Below are positions 12,603 to 23,408 of a stretch of DNA of 64,000 bases, piece by piece. The stretch's first letter is position 1. Each line of letters opens with the position of its first letter. Made by a program: the position numbers and the translations under genes. Origin of the DNA: Combretum micranthum (Eukaryota > Streptophyta > Magnoliopsida > Myrtales > Combretaceae); contig JAMXBD010001098.1 of the NCBI GenBank assembly GCA_024138025.1, positions 248,001 through 312,000 of the forward strand, written 5' to 3'. The notes below the pieces were generated by a model that worked only from the letters and a program-made list of their open reading frames with translations, did no database searches and was not told the DNA's origin.

Positions 12603-12739
12603 ATTATTAAGGAACTCACTTTTTGGGTCCTTTGCAGAGGATTTCAAAAAGTTGAAAGAACTTTCCAAATCCGTAAGGACCTCAAAAGTGGGGTCCTTCA
12701 TCTAGGAACCCGTGGGAAGAAACTCGAATGCAGGTGCTC

Positions 12740-12774
<35 letters not shown>

Positions 12775-12902
12775 TATTTTGAAGGAACTCACTTTTGGGG
12801 GTCCTTTAAAGTTAAAAGAACTCTCCACATCCGTAAGAATATCAAAAAGTGAGGTTATTCGTCTAAGGACCCTTGCGAAGAAACTTGGATGCAGGTGCTC
12901 TC

Positions 12903-12934
<32 letters not shown>

Positions 12935-13061
12935 TATTTTGAAGGAACTCACTTTTGGGGGTCCTCTAAAGTTAAAAGAACTCTCCACATCCATAAAAAT
13001 CTCCAAAAAGTGAGGTTATTCGTCTAAGGACCCTCGTGAAGAAACTTGGATGCAGGTGCTC
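12603..13061 (-). repeat. Triplicated right end of the Harbinger element with (TAA)n spacers
   Basis: The terminal sequence ending GCAGGTGCTC occurs three times, ending at 12739, 12900 and 13061: exactly 161 bp apart both times. The second and third copies are near-identical and start with (TAA)n runs (about 12740-12771 and 12903-12932). The first copy is more diverged. Each terminal word is followed by TAA or (TAA)n, the same triplet as the target duplication. Confidence 0.9.
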
Positions 13062-13302
13062 TAAGGTATCTAATCAAAGGTACAAAAGTTGTATATATAC
13101 ACATACAATATCAATGAAAGAAAAACTGCAACTACAATTACAAGTAAAACTACATACATGTATTAATTTTCTAACTCTTCTCAATCTCGCTTTCAATTGT
13201 TTACAAGATAATGAATACTTAATTTATCTTCTAAGCACCCAATTATGAGGTTTTTTGGTTTATCAAGTTCTTCAATTGATCATGACTGAATACGCAACTA
13301 TA

Positions 13303-13687
13303 CTAAAATCATGAGGAAATTGTATGATTACTCACCCATACAAATAAAAATTATGTAAATACAAACTAGACAAAAATAATTATCAAATTATCAATACTTA
13401 GTCGCGTTATTTAACAATTTACAAATATTACACATGAACCATACTTAATATATGCGATTCATGTATAAGTATTACTGAATTGCCCTTTGGGAATATGATT
13501 CAATGTAGTTTGACTTTCATTGAATGGCATCTTCTTAATGCGATTATTTTATTAAATCATCAATTGCATTCTTTATATGCGATTCAACTTAGTAATTTGA
13601 TAATTAAAATTATTTAATTTGTTTTTAGATAAAAATTTTTCTTGTTTAGTTTGTAAATATGTGCTTCACCTCTGAAATCACTAACGA
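13303..13687. repeat. Probable foldback/MITE insertion in duplication copy 2
   Basis: Present in copy 2 but not at the equivalent place in copy 1 (about 5890). It contains long imperfect inverted repeats: TACAAACTAGACAAAAATAA near 13350 is matched in reverse by sequence near 13630-13670, and an inner pair surrounds ATGCGATTCA (about 13455 and 13577). No coding potential seen. Borders are approximate and no target duplication was identified. Confidence 0.5.
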
Positions 13688-14099
13688 GTTGTTTGCACAA
13701 AAATCATAGGTTGAGACACCCTTACCCCTATTGCAATCTCCAGCATCTTCCTTGCTTTATGATATTTTGTTTAAAGATCTCGTACACAGACATGCACCAA
13801 AATAAGGTTCCCAGCTTTGTTGTACCATGGTATATGCTTGATCTGGAATACAAAGATGTACATGTTAGAGACAGAAAATTAATGGTTTTAAGACATGAAA
13901 TAACGACTATTTTAAGGCCAGATTATCCCACTATAAAGAACAAATCATCCTCGGTATACTACAAAACTTTTTTGTAAATCTATTAAGAAGAATTTGTAGT
14001 TTATTTCTTAATTGAAATAATCAACCATATATACTTTTTTGTTGGAGTATGAATAAAATTTGAAAAGATATGACTTCTGGTTTAGGCCTTTCTATTCAT

Positions 14100-16500
14100 A
14101 ATGATTAATGGTAGTAAAAAATTAAATTTTAAATTTATATATAAATTGTCATTGAACTTTATTAGCATAACTGCCTAAGAGCTAAGCCTATGAATATAAT
14201 AATCAGACTTAGTGTAATTCTCTCGATTGATGTGATAAATTAATCACATATTTGAATTTAATAAAACTAAAACATTTTAGTGACATGTGTGACGCGAGAG
14301 GAAATTATATGAACTATATATTTATAAAGTGATAATGATTATTTATTATATTTTAAAAATATTTTTATTTTTAAAATTCATTTAACATAGGCAAGTGTTT
14401 ATTTGCGAGGGACAGGATGGAAACAACATTTCCGAAATAGCAAATAATTATCGATATATTTGTGTGTGTGTGAGAGAGAGAGAGATTCATGTATTATATT
14501 ATACTACTTAAGATATTCACTTATGGTAACTAAACAGTCTCCTTTAAGACTTGCATCAACAGTACAAACACATTGTAGCGTCAATATCAAGAGTTCCTTG
14601 TAGATGACCACGAAAATGAATTATTCATGAACTGAACAGCACAACTACTTCAGTTAACTTTATTTCTCTGAAAACCACTACTAATGATACCCTACTACCA
14701 CCTTACCCGTCAAGACCTAGTTAATTCTGCAAAGCTATTGTCATGGCACTAAGGATACAAAGTGCTCACAACCTATTCAAACTTAATATTTAACTAATTG
14801 TGCTTCAACTACAGTAAAGTTGAACGAAACTACAGCTACTTAAATAGGCCCAAGTATGTTGGAAGCCGAATCGAATTCAAATTTTTAAATTGAGTTGAAG
14901 TCAACACAAAGTTTCAATAAAAGCATAACCTAAAGGAATAAAATTATTTCTTAATAAAACAATCCTAATGGATATATGCGGCTACTTAGGCAAAAAAGGC
15001 TGGAGGATAAGCAGCTACGTTAGAATGTTAGATAGAATAATATGTGTTGGTTTCTTTCTAGAGGTTGTCTTTCTCTTTCTCAATGTGCCAAACTCCGAAT
15101 TAACCACTTTTAGAAATATAGGGTTTACTGAATTATTCAGTCACAAGTAAGGTACTTGGCCTCATAAACCAATAACAGCAGAAATCTACTCATATGTGGA
15201 GGATGAAGATCGATGCAGACGCAACCATCTCTCGGAATTCCGGAGTGCTAGATGCTAGCACTAAAACTTGAGTCTTCTCACATACACGCGGAAGGCAAAA
15301 TTGGTAAATTCATGTTGCGCATGTAGCCCGCGTCATGCACATACTATTCGAGCTCAACTCTCCTCATATGCAGCACAGCTTAAGCTTGATTGTAAATGAG
15401 TTGACTCTGTATTTAAAATTTTAAAAAAAAATTATTATCTCAATGAGTTGAACTTCAACTCTTCTTTTAGACCTATAAGCAAAATATATATGATATTTAT
15501 TTACTCATTTTTCATTAATCTATTTATATAATTACATATTTTATATATTTAATTTGTTGACTTCAGCTCTACAAGCTACATCTAGCTGGAGTTTGAGAGC
15601 TTATGACTGGGTAAAAACGCAGCTTAGCCAAAAGTTACATTTTTTACGCGCGTCATCCCCAACTCCATTCGCTCAAAACCCAGCAAACTTTTTAACATGT
15701 CTTTACTCTTTATCCATCCATCTTCGTAGTTGAATCATTACATCCAAAGAGATTATTTAACCGCCTTAATACCATTCCATTTGACTCAACTTCAAGGCTG
15801 TATCCTCTATATGATCTCTTATGAGCCCTACACTATTCCATGTCGATGATTTATGTTTTTATCCACTGCAACCATCCCTGGATGCTCCTTCTAGCACCAC
15901 CCCCTTTCCAGTCGCAAGTTATCGCGTCTGCATGCTTCTGGATTCTCTTCCTATTATACCAGGCGAGACGGACAAAAAGAAGATTGACCATTGACATCGA
16001 GAAAGAACCGTGTTTGACAAGATCTCCTGCAGCAATATAAATAAACAAACACATAGCTCAGCCCCTCAAATTGTAATTTTCCTACAGCACTTCACAGCAT
16101 GGGCCTTAGCATTCATGTACTAGTAATTAAGATCGCATTTACACACACAGGGAACCTCACAATAAGTTATAGAACAAAAAGACCGCAATTTAACGAGTGG
16201 ACTTTAAATTACTCAGGCTGTGTATTCCGAACGTATGTATTTAAAACTTATGCAGGAAAATGTTCAAAAGTACTATTTCTGAAAAGATAGAGCACCATCA
16301 ACATGATACAAAAGATTTAGAAAACCACCTCTAGATGGCAAAAGAAAATTAAGATCACAACACATGAATCTAGTGTTCAATAAGCATACACCAGCCTGAA
16401 CATCCAACCAACCACGTCAAAGGTACTTTGCTCTTCTCCTCTCCTTCCGAGGAAAAAAGATATGTGAACCTTGCTCCGCTTATAACAGAGTGAAGGCTAC
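14100..16500. other. Non-coding AT-rich stretch, nothing assignable
   Basis: No frame here resembles a known protein; the longest (about 60-67 codons, for example 14968-15150 and 15840-16040) show no family features. A TG/AG microsatellite lies near 14459-14486. The right part probably holds the 3' end of the SKIP transcript. Confidence 0.6.
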
Positions 16501-16610
16501 TGCACACCCATTACAGCATTGAAAGCACGGGCGAGGGGAATTGCTCCTACTTCAGCTGCATGGTCCTGGCCTCGCAAGCTCAAACTTGAGGATGGCAAGA
16601 AATAGCCAAC

Positions 16611-16707
16611 CTATTCCACAATAACAGATAAACAGTCTATAAATGCAGAAAAAATAATCAGCAATCATTATACTTTAAAAGTACACCATGTAGTGAATTC
16701 CCAGTAC
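16611..16707 (-). other. Probable intron in the SKIP 3' UTR
   Basis: On the minus strand, 20 bases after the SKIP stop codon, a donor CTAAG|GTACTG is followed by T-rich sequence and an acceptor GGAATAG|GTTGGC, giving a 97-nt intron of typical plant size. The relatively GC-rich block at 16500-16610 beyond it looks like transcribed UTR. The junction lies so near the stop that it should not trigger decay under the usual 50-55 nt rule. Inferred from splice signals only. Confidence 0.45.
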
Positions 16708-16726
16708 CTTAGGTTAGTAAAGGCAG

Positions 16727-18535
16727 TTAGCGTCCTCTCTCGAAACCAATACGGGTCCTACCAGAGCCCCCTTCATAACCATCTCTCATTGACGATCCAG
16801 CACTGGCCCTCATAGTCCCTCCTGAACCAACTTTATCCATTGCTTTCTTACCCTTCTTAACTTCCGTTAAGAATTGATCCAAACCAAATGGATCTGCCTC
16901 CTCAGCTTCCTGCGCAAATTCAACTGGCCCATCTCTTGGACCTGCTCTCTCAGAAATGCCAGTGAATGTCTTATCTGCTTTGAATCGATCCGTCTTCAAC
17001 AACTTTTCATACTGTTCATCTGCATTTCCGTATATATCAGAATCAAGGTCCTTCTTCCCCCGGACAAGTTCAGTAAGTGTGGATCGGGCCGTAAACAATC
17101 CTTTATCATATACATTGTATTGGTCATCAGTAGCAAAACCAGAATCCATCCCTTTCTCTTGATTAAACAGCCTCTGGTCATACATAACTTCTCCCCCTCT
17201 GCCAGCTCCAGTTGAGGCCATGCCCAATGCGACTTTCTCACTGATATCCCTGTCCCTGTCCCTGGTTATCTTGCTCTTCTTGCCCATTGCAGCATCTTTT
17301 GCCTCCAATCTTCTTTCTCTCTCCCTTTCCCGACGCCGTTCTTCACGAATTTTCTCACGCTGCAGTCTTTCTTCCCTTTCTTCCCTCGTTTCCTTTGGTA
17401 AGTCTCTCTCTCTTTCTCTTTCATCATAATCTCCTCTCATATCTCCACCACCCATGCTACCTTTCTCTGAGGGAATTGCAACAGCGGCTGGAGGTGCTGT
17501 ACCAGTTCTCTCTGAACGTGCCTTCTGAGCTAATGCACGAAGCTCCTGCTCTTTCCTTTCCTTCTCCTTCATTAGCATTTCTTTCTGCACCTTTGATCTC
17601 ATAGCAACTGCCTCCCTAGCCTTCTGCTCAGCAACATATAATGCCTCAGAAAGCTTGGCGAAGTTGTCATTAATCTGCACATCCTGAAGACCTCTTCCAT
17701 CTGCAGCAAGACGCTTATCCAGAGGAATAGTGTACCCCTTTGGATTCTTCCAATTTGAGATACAAGGTGGTATTTTCCAATCCTGCTGATCTTTCACAGT
17801 AACAGGACGTGGAGGGGAGTGCATAACTGGCACAGGAGGAGATCCAGAAGCCCTTGGTACCCTCTTATGCTTAAACTTAGGTGGCTCAAGTGGGTCCACA
17901 GGCATCTCCACCATTCGAATGATCCTCTCTTTTGCGCCAGAATTAAATGCAGCCGATTGCTGTGAAGGCTTATACTTGATAAACTTGGACTCTGATGACT
18001 GCTTGGGCACATTTTTAGGTTGTGCTGCACTCAATCTTACGTTCACAATCTTCTCTAATGCAGACTTCGTTTCCTGAGTTGTTTCTTCAATCTCTTTCTC
18101 CAAATCTTCATCTTCTTCATCGTCCTCCTCGTTTCTCAGTATCTTAGGAACAAGGTCTTTATGCTGACTATAAACAATTTTCTTCGAATTCTCATTCTGT
18201 TTAACAATAGCATCATACGCCACATTACCATGAGCATCAACAGTCACCGGCAAGATCTTCGATCCAGGTTTCCCGGACTTATTCCTTCCCATATCAAGTG
18301 GATACTGAGCAATATGAATCTCAGGAAAAGCACCCCCATCGCCAAAATCCTCAATCTTCCGAGGAACAAAACCCTGACGCTTCAAATATGGCGGCACCGG
18401 GTTGGGCTTGACCACAACAGACTTTTCAGATTCAGAAGTTGAGAACCGCTGCTTGAACCAAGGGTCATTTGAGTGATCATAATACGTTGTCGTGGTTGAT
18501 TTTACAGGAGGTAACAAATCCTTCAAAGAGGCCAT
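16727..18535 (-). CDS. SKIP: SNW/SKI-interacting protein (SKIP), spliceosome and transcription cofactor
   Basis: Intronless 602-codon frame, ATG at 18535, TAA at 16729-16727. SKIP (Prp45 in yeast, SNW1 in humans) is a nuclear core component of the activated spliceosome. In Arabidopsis it also acts in clock-gene splicing, flowering and salt response. Visible landmarks: N-terminal MASLKDLLPP and NDPWFKQRF; FGDGGAFPEIHIAQYPLDMG (about 64-83); an acidic run at 136-151; the SNW domain at about 180-345 with the signature SNWKNPKGYTIPLDKRLAAD from residue 260; a Lys/Glu/Arg-rich helical part at 305-425; and the conserved plant tail with GFATDDQYNVYDKGLF, ADPFGLDQFLTEVKKGKKAM and a C-terminus RTRIGFERGR. 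Length is close to the roughly 610 residues of Arabidopsis SKIP. No damage is seen. Both UTRs appear to contain an intron. Confidence 0.97.
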   Translation of the reverse strand: MASLKDLLPPVKSTTTTYYDHSNDPWFKQRFSTSESEKSVVVKPNPVPPYLKRQGFVPRKIEDFGDGGAFPEIHIAQYPLDMGRNKSGKPGSKILPVTVDAHGNVAYDAIVKQNENSKKIVYSQHKDLVPKILRNEEDDEEDEDLEKEIEETTQETKSALEKIVNVRLSAAQPKNVPKQSSESKFIKYKPSQQSAAFNSGAKERIIRMVEMPVDPLEPPKFKHKRVPRASGSPPVPVMHSPPRPVTVKDQQDWKIPPCISNWKNPKGYTIPLDKRLAADGRGLQDVQINDNFAKLSEALYVAEQKAREAVAMRSKVQKEMLMKEKERKEQELRALAQKARSERTGTAPPAAVAIPSEKGSMGGGDMRGDYDERERERDLPKETREEREERLQREKIREERRRERERERRLEAKDAAMGKKSKITRDRDRDISEKVALGMASTGAGRGGEVMYDQRLFNQEKGMDSGFATDDQYNVYDKGLFTARSTLTELVRGKKDLDSDIYGNADEQYEKLLKTDRFKADKTFTGISERAGPRDGPVEFAQEAEEADPFGLDQFLTEVKKGKKAMDKVGSGGTMRASAGSSMRDGYEGGSGRTRIGFERGR

Positions 18536-18585
18536 AACTACGGATAACTATACGTTTCAAGATCCAATATTTCCCGCAACCTTTC

Positions 18586-18904
18586 CTGAACCCCTATTCA
18601 TGAAGAACAAATCACACACATAACATCAAAACCCTAACTTTCCATCAACCAATCAATCAAAACAGCACAACGAAACATTAAACAGCTTCAAACACTAATT
18701 CGAATATATGCATCTTCATAGTAGTTTTACAGAGAATCAAAACCCTAATTCAAAGAGTATACACGAACATGAAGCGCTAATTAGAAAATAAAGCACATCC
18801 AACTAACACACTAGCTGGCTGTGTTTAACCCAGAGAGAAACCCTAATTCAAAGAGAAATAAACCAGCAGCAAACTCGATGTCATAGATAGGTGAAAGGAA
18901 TTAC
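18586..18904 (-). other. Probable 5' UTR intron of SKIP, with telo-box motifs
   Basis: On the minus strand an upstream pyrimidine-rich leader exon (about 19070-18905) ends TTCAAAG|GTAATTCC. The acceptor GGGGTTCAG|GAAAGG lies 51 bases before the ATG. This gives a 319-nt leader intron, common in strongly expressed plant housekeeping genes. On the plus strand it holds three AAACCCTAA telo-box words (near 18631, 18742 and 18838; the first reads AAAACCCTAACT), a motif associated with translation-related and cycling-cell genes. The leader is inferred; no transcript evidence is available. Confidence 0.65.
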
Positions 18905-19140
18905 CTTTGAATATCTGTCCGATCGAAAAGAAACAATCGTCAAAAGCCTGAAAAAATTGAAGTCTAAGGAAAGAGATAATGAAAGTTTTGTGGAATGGAG
19001 GAGATCGACGAGGAAGCAGAAGATGGAGGCGGTGGAAGGAAGGGAAAAACGAGATACGGATAATTTTAAATTTTTAATGGGTTACAATTTATCTGAATTA
19101 TCAGCTCGGTCCATATTAAAATTGGGGTTGGGCGGAACAT
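18905..19140 (-). promoter_or_regulatory. SKIP leader exon and core promoter region
   Basis: Reading away from the intron, a C/T-rich leader (on the minus strand, words such as CCGCCTCCATCTTCTGCTTC) extends to about 19060. Beyond it is AT-rich sequence with AATTTAAAATTA, a weak TATA candidate. The exact start site cannot be fixed from sequence. Confidence 0.4.
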
Positions 19141-19496
19141 TGTAGTTTGCACACATTTATATCTCAATGAAGATTGAAAAACATTCAATTAAGATATACT
19201 TAGAAATAGTAATATTCATATATACAGATATACCAATTATTATTATATTAAAACGACACCCTTTGATTCTTAGTATCTATAAATTAAAAAAATGTTTTAA
19301 AAAATGAGCCATAATAGGATGTAATAAGGAATTGCATTGGATAGTATGGAGATTAATTGAGAGAAGTTAAAATAATTCCACCACTAAGGTATATATAAGT
19401 ATACATAGACAATTTACTAAAAAAAGTACATATTTAGAAAATTAAAAATTAAATTATTTAATAACGGGTGTATGCATCTACTAATTTGCAATATAT

Positions 19497-20090
19497 ATGA
19501 CCTCAAAAGAAAACATATTACAATTATTTACTTTTCAATATAAAATTAGGTGCAAACCTACTTGACACAAGAGAGTGATTTTTTATGTTAAATTTTAGTA
19601 ACGTAACTTTTTTTTTTTATCATTATAACATGACGAGATATTCAAACCTGAAAAATTAAGAAGATGCCATTAGACTACAATATCATTATCTAGCAACATA
19701 TTATGTAAGTCTTTTCTATGAATTTATTTTCTTAAAAGTCACAAATAATTTTAGAAATTGGGATACCTATTCTTTTAATATTGTCTATTCGATCTAGTTT
19801 GTAACATATATGAGCTCAAAAGAAAAAAAAGAAATTACAATTTCTCACTTTTTAATGTAAAACAAGATACGGGCCTACTGATATGCAAGTTTATTACTTT
19901 AAAAATAGTGAAAATGGAAAGTTATTTAATTAATGACGAGTTTTAATGTCTTTGATACTTCTTTCAGTAACTTATTGTTTATAATATCCTTTTTCTTTTC
20001 TTTTAGCAGTGACTCAAATTTTATTTTCTAAAAAGCCACAATTGATTTTAGAAGTTGAAGGTACTTATTCTTTTAATAGTGCTAGTGCTG
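19497..20090 (+). repeat. Two tandem copies of a ~300-bp repeat (third copy at 38080)
   Basis: Copy A (about 19497-19795) and copy B (about 19796-20090) share an order of words: TGACCTCAAAAGAAAA or TGAGCTCAAAAGAAAA, ACTTTTTAATGTAAAA, TTATTTTCTAAAAAG, ATTGATTTTAGAA and TATTCTTTTAATA. A third copy lies at 38080-38410 in the same orientation, on the far side of the nested retrotransposons. No coding potential. The stretch 19145-19496 before it is AT-rich with nothing assignable. Confidence 0.7.
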
Positions 20091-20340
20091 ACAACCTGTG
20101 TTACCATACCGTATCGGGTTCGTATCTAGAAAACCTTAAATTATAACTTGACTCATTAATTAATTAATAACCTTAATTAACCTACTTCTTAATCATTGTA
20201 ACCTTTTTTCTAATCACTCAAACTTACCCTCAAATGTGACCTTCTTGTGTTATCTACCCAATTATAATATGTGACTTAATGTGCTATTAAATTATTGTGA
20301 TATTAGTGAATATTAATTGATGATAACCAAAAATAAAAAT

Positions 20341-21008
20341 AGGGTCATATATATATATATATATATATATATTACTGATTTATATAATATATAGATTATG
20401 TTAGTTATATACATACAAATATAATATATGATATGTATGATTTCTATTTTATATGTTATATATATATATATATATAGTGTGTGTGTATTTTATATATCTA
20501 TATGTTATATTGTGAACACACACATAAATAACATATTAAATTTATATAACAATAAATTCTTATTATATATATATTTATAACATACATATTTAATATAATT
20601 ATAGATATGTCATATACATGACATATTATGATATATGCTATACATGATTTATAGTATATGTATACTCTTATATATATATATAATCTTTACAAGCTATATA
20701 TAAATGTTATACATAAAATCAATAGTTTAATGTGTATAACATTAAACTATAATATTTTAATATATATTTATAAAATTTATATATTATATATGATCTATAT
20801 TCATTCATGTAATAAATTAACTATAACATATATACATATGCAGATAACATATAATTTATGTGTTTATAACTTATAGATCGTGTATATGTATAGATAAGTA
20901 TATATATATATACATATATATTATAAATATTTGTTATATATATTATGTGAAATATATATAGGTTATATTATATATACCCATGCAATATACATTATATGTA
21001 ATTCAAGC
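20341..21008. repeat. TA-rich low-complexity tract, left part
   Basis: Almost entirely A/T with many TATATA runs (for example 20348-20372 and 20460-20475) and a short TGTGTG run near 20478-20487. It stops abruptly at the first base of the Gypsy LTR at 21009. Similar DNA resumes at 37474, so the retrotransposons were probably inserted into this tract. No genes. Confidence 0.8.
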
Positions 21009-21075
21009 TGTGACGCCCTAAATTGAGCACGTTAATTGTCCACCACATGTCATCACTAGATATGAGCACGCTAAG

Positions 21076-23212
21076 TGTAATATACGGAAATATAAAGATG
21101 AAAATATAATTGATTATGAATCATAAGATGATATAGGATGAGTTTAAGGTCAAAACAAGTAAGTTGTAAAAGTTTAAGTTTGATTAGAGAATGAATGATG
21201 AAATTTGGATTTCTGTAATTTTTGACAGATGCTACGTCGCAATCTGGAGAATCTATGCCGCCGGCCTAGAGACAGTGTAAGAAGGAAACAATAGCGTTTT
21301 TCTTAACGTTGGGTGGAATACCACTGGTGTACGAAAGCGTTTCTTTTAACGCCAGATAGGAACGCTACCGGCATTGATGATGGATTTGCCGGCGTATATT
21401 GTTGGATCGAAATTATGGGAATTCAAAGCCTCGATGAACGTCGTCGGTGTTTGTGATATTTTGCCAGCGTAGGGTGTAAGCCGGCAAAAATAAGACGTAC
21501 GCCATCGGCATAGATGCCGGTGTATGAGTAATTTCTATATATATGAGACGCGAGAAACGGTTTTCGATAGAAATGTTTATTCATTTTTTTTCCTTCGCAT
21601 AAAAGAGTTTCGGAGCGTTCTTGGAGTTCTAGCGTTGGAGAATCATCAAGAGGGTGTTTTTAATCCAAAGTAAGTAATCTTAATCTTCTCCTATGAATTA
21701 TATACGAATTTAAATAAGTTTCTTAGGGTTTGGTTGGATTTTGCATGAAGGTTCTTGTGAGAAAACCTTAGCACATGTTGAGATCCGTGATTGGTGAATG
21801 CAAGTCGGGTTTTAGCGATTCAAATAAGTAAGTTATCTCCTTTATGATGATTCAAACAAAATACAAGTTAAACAATCTTTATATGTTCTTTATGTTGTAG
21901 ATATTAGGGTTTTGGTGAAATATTTGGTGTTTGTGGAGTTTTGTGCGGTTCATTGTTGTTCTTGATGATATTTGTGGAGTTTGATTGGAACAGACGGTGC
22001 AGATAGGGGAGATTTCTTCTCAAGTTAGGATTTTTTGAGAATTCATGTCTATTAGGATATATATTGATAATGTGTTCATATTTGTTGATATGTATATATA
22101 ATATATGTTATAACAGGATATTTGGAGTTTGTGGAATTGTTGTTGGTGTTGATATAGGAGTTTGTGGAGTTCGGGTTGTCTTTGTTGTTATTGATATCGG
22201 ATTTGAGGATTTGATTTGTATTCCTGAAATTGAGAAAAGTACGACCAATCCTTGCTTGTTGTTTTTGCTCGTAAGCTTAGTATTGATTGAATGGTTATAG
22301 GAACAAAATTTCATAATAAACCTAATTATATTCGGCTTAATAATTGTTTATCTGGTTGCGCTTGGCTTTAACCAGTAAAGACCTAGCAGACAGTGATACT
22401 GGTGAGGCAACTTGATAATCTTGGTGTGAGGTTGTCCCTAATGGACTCGTGCCTTGATATGATTCCGGTAGAATTAGGTGTTCTGGATTCGAGGTGTTTA
22501 GGGAGTACCCACTCATCCATATATGTATATGATTATTATTTTCAAAGAGTTGTTTGATTTTCAATGGGGTCTGAGTAACTCCGAGTTCGGGATTAGAGTA
22601 TATCTAATACTAGACTGTGTTATTTTGTTGGCTTAAGAAAGATAATAATATGACTGTTTACATTAGTTTAAGTTGCATGTATTATCTATCTGTTGTATGT
22701 GCATATGCATTCGTTTTTGGATTGGGATTGTTGTAATGGGCGTCGCCGGTCATTCTTTTAAATTTCAGGTACAAGTGAAGAGGATATAGTATATGATCTT
22801 TCTGGATATGAGTTATTCTTTGATAACGGGAATGGCAATAGTAGACCCGACTACCCAGCCAAGAGCTAGTCTTCGGATATGAGGATTTCTAAAGAAAAGA
22901 CATGTTTAGGTCATTTGGAGTTGTGGTTGGATTTTTATGTTGGTTTTAAATGAAAAGATTTTGATGTGAATAATTTTTAGTTTTCAGTTGAATTTGTTGG
23001 CCATGTGATGCCGACTTGGATTTTATGCTTGAACAACGAGTTCATATTTTATGAGGTATATGTTTTTAGTTTAAACAAGTTTCATATCCTATGAGATACC
23101 TTATATGTGTTTACAGGTGATAAATGTATTATTGTGGATATTAGAGCCTTTGCGTTTCCTATATAAGAGAGATACGTTGCGAGTTGTAATGCCTTCAGGT
23201 TATGACGTCACA
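21076..23212 (+). repeat. Element 1 5' LTR
   Basis: Begins TGTAATATACGG and ends GACGTCACA. It matches the 3' LTR throughout, apart from a local difference at the last bases, where the 3' copy ends GGGTATTACA and restores the TGTAATA/TATTACA terminal pair. A GC-rich island with repeated GCCGGC-type words spans about 21230-21530. A TATA run (CTATATATATGAGACG) follows at about 21534, the probable promoter. Confidence 0.93.
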
Positions 23213-23219
23213 GCTAATT

Positions 23220-23231
23220 TGGTATCAGAGC
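23220..23231 (+). other. Element 1 primer-binding site (initiator Met tRNA type)
   Basis: TGGTATCAGAGC, seven bases after the LTR end. This is the standard plant site complementary to the 3' end of initiator methionine tRNA, used to prime minus-strand DNA synthesis. Confidence 0.95.
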
Positions 23232-23408
23232 TATAGGTTTTGAATCATATAGATTTAAGATTTGATTCCTTAGGACGGTGAGATTTGAGGAGTGGGGTAG
23301 AATAATAGGTTTGTTGTTTAGTTAAGTTTGATGTTGTTTTATAGATTTAAGTTTTGATCTTGAGTTGGATACCCTTATTATAATATTGTGGTGTTTTGTT
23401 GTGTTAGA

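Larger units (their letters stand above)
8795..13061 (-). mobile_element. PIF/Harbinger DNA transposon, two genes, TAA target duplication
   Basis: Terminal inverted repeats: the left end reads GAGCACTTGCATCCA and the right end, read inward, GAGCACCTGCATCCA (one mismatch in 15). The element is flanked by TAA at 8792-8794 and 13062-13064, the 3-bp duplication typical of PIF/Harbinger. Removing it and one TAA restores continuous homology with duplication copy 1, which independently fixes the borders. It carries the usual two genes, both on the minus strand and both broken: a DDE transposase and a Myb/NAM-associated-like ORF1. The total length is 4267 bp. The right end is internally triplicated. 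The AT-rich tracts 8800-9360 and 10613-11230 hold no gene; a (TA)n run sits near 10697-10722. Confidence 0.92.
6325..14100 (+). repeat. Tandem duplication copy 2, split by a Harbinger insertion
   Basis: Second copy of the DUF241 unit. Homology to copy 1 runs to 8794 and resumes at 13062: the tail before 8794 joins GGTATCTAATC at 13065, just as copy 1 reads through near 5648. A further insertion of about 385 bp (near 13303-13687) is absent from copy 1. Past about 14080 the homology fades. Confidence 0.85.

Noticed and set aside
17287..17604. Plus-strand frames inside the SKIP gene (also 16874-17215, 18161-18442)
   Set aside because: They are antisense shadows of a well-conserved minus-strand protein.
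20341..21008. Possible centromeric or origin-like function of the TA-rich tract
   Set aside because: TA-rich low-complexity DNA is common in plant intergenic regions. Nothing in the sequence supports a specific function.
22064..22300. A 78-codon frame in the element 1 5' LTR, with a counterpart at 29009-29215 in the 3' LTR
   Set aside because: Both lie in LTR sequence and are similar because the LTRs are copies. The composition (Gly/Val/Ile from GTT-rich DNA) does not suggest a real protein.
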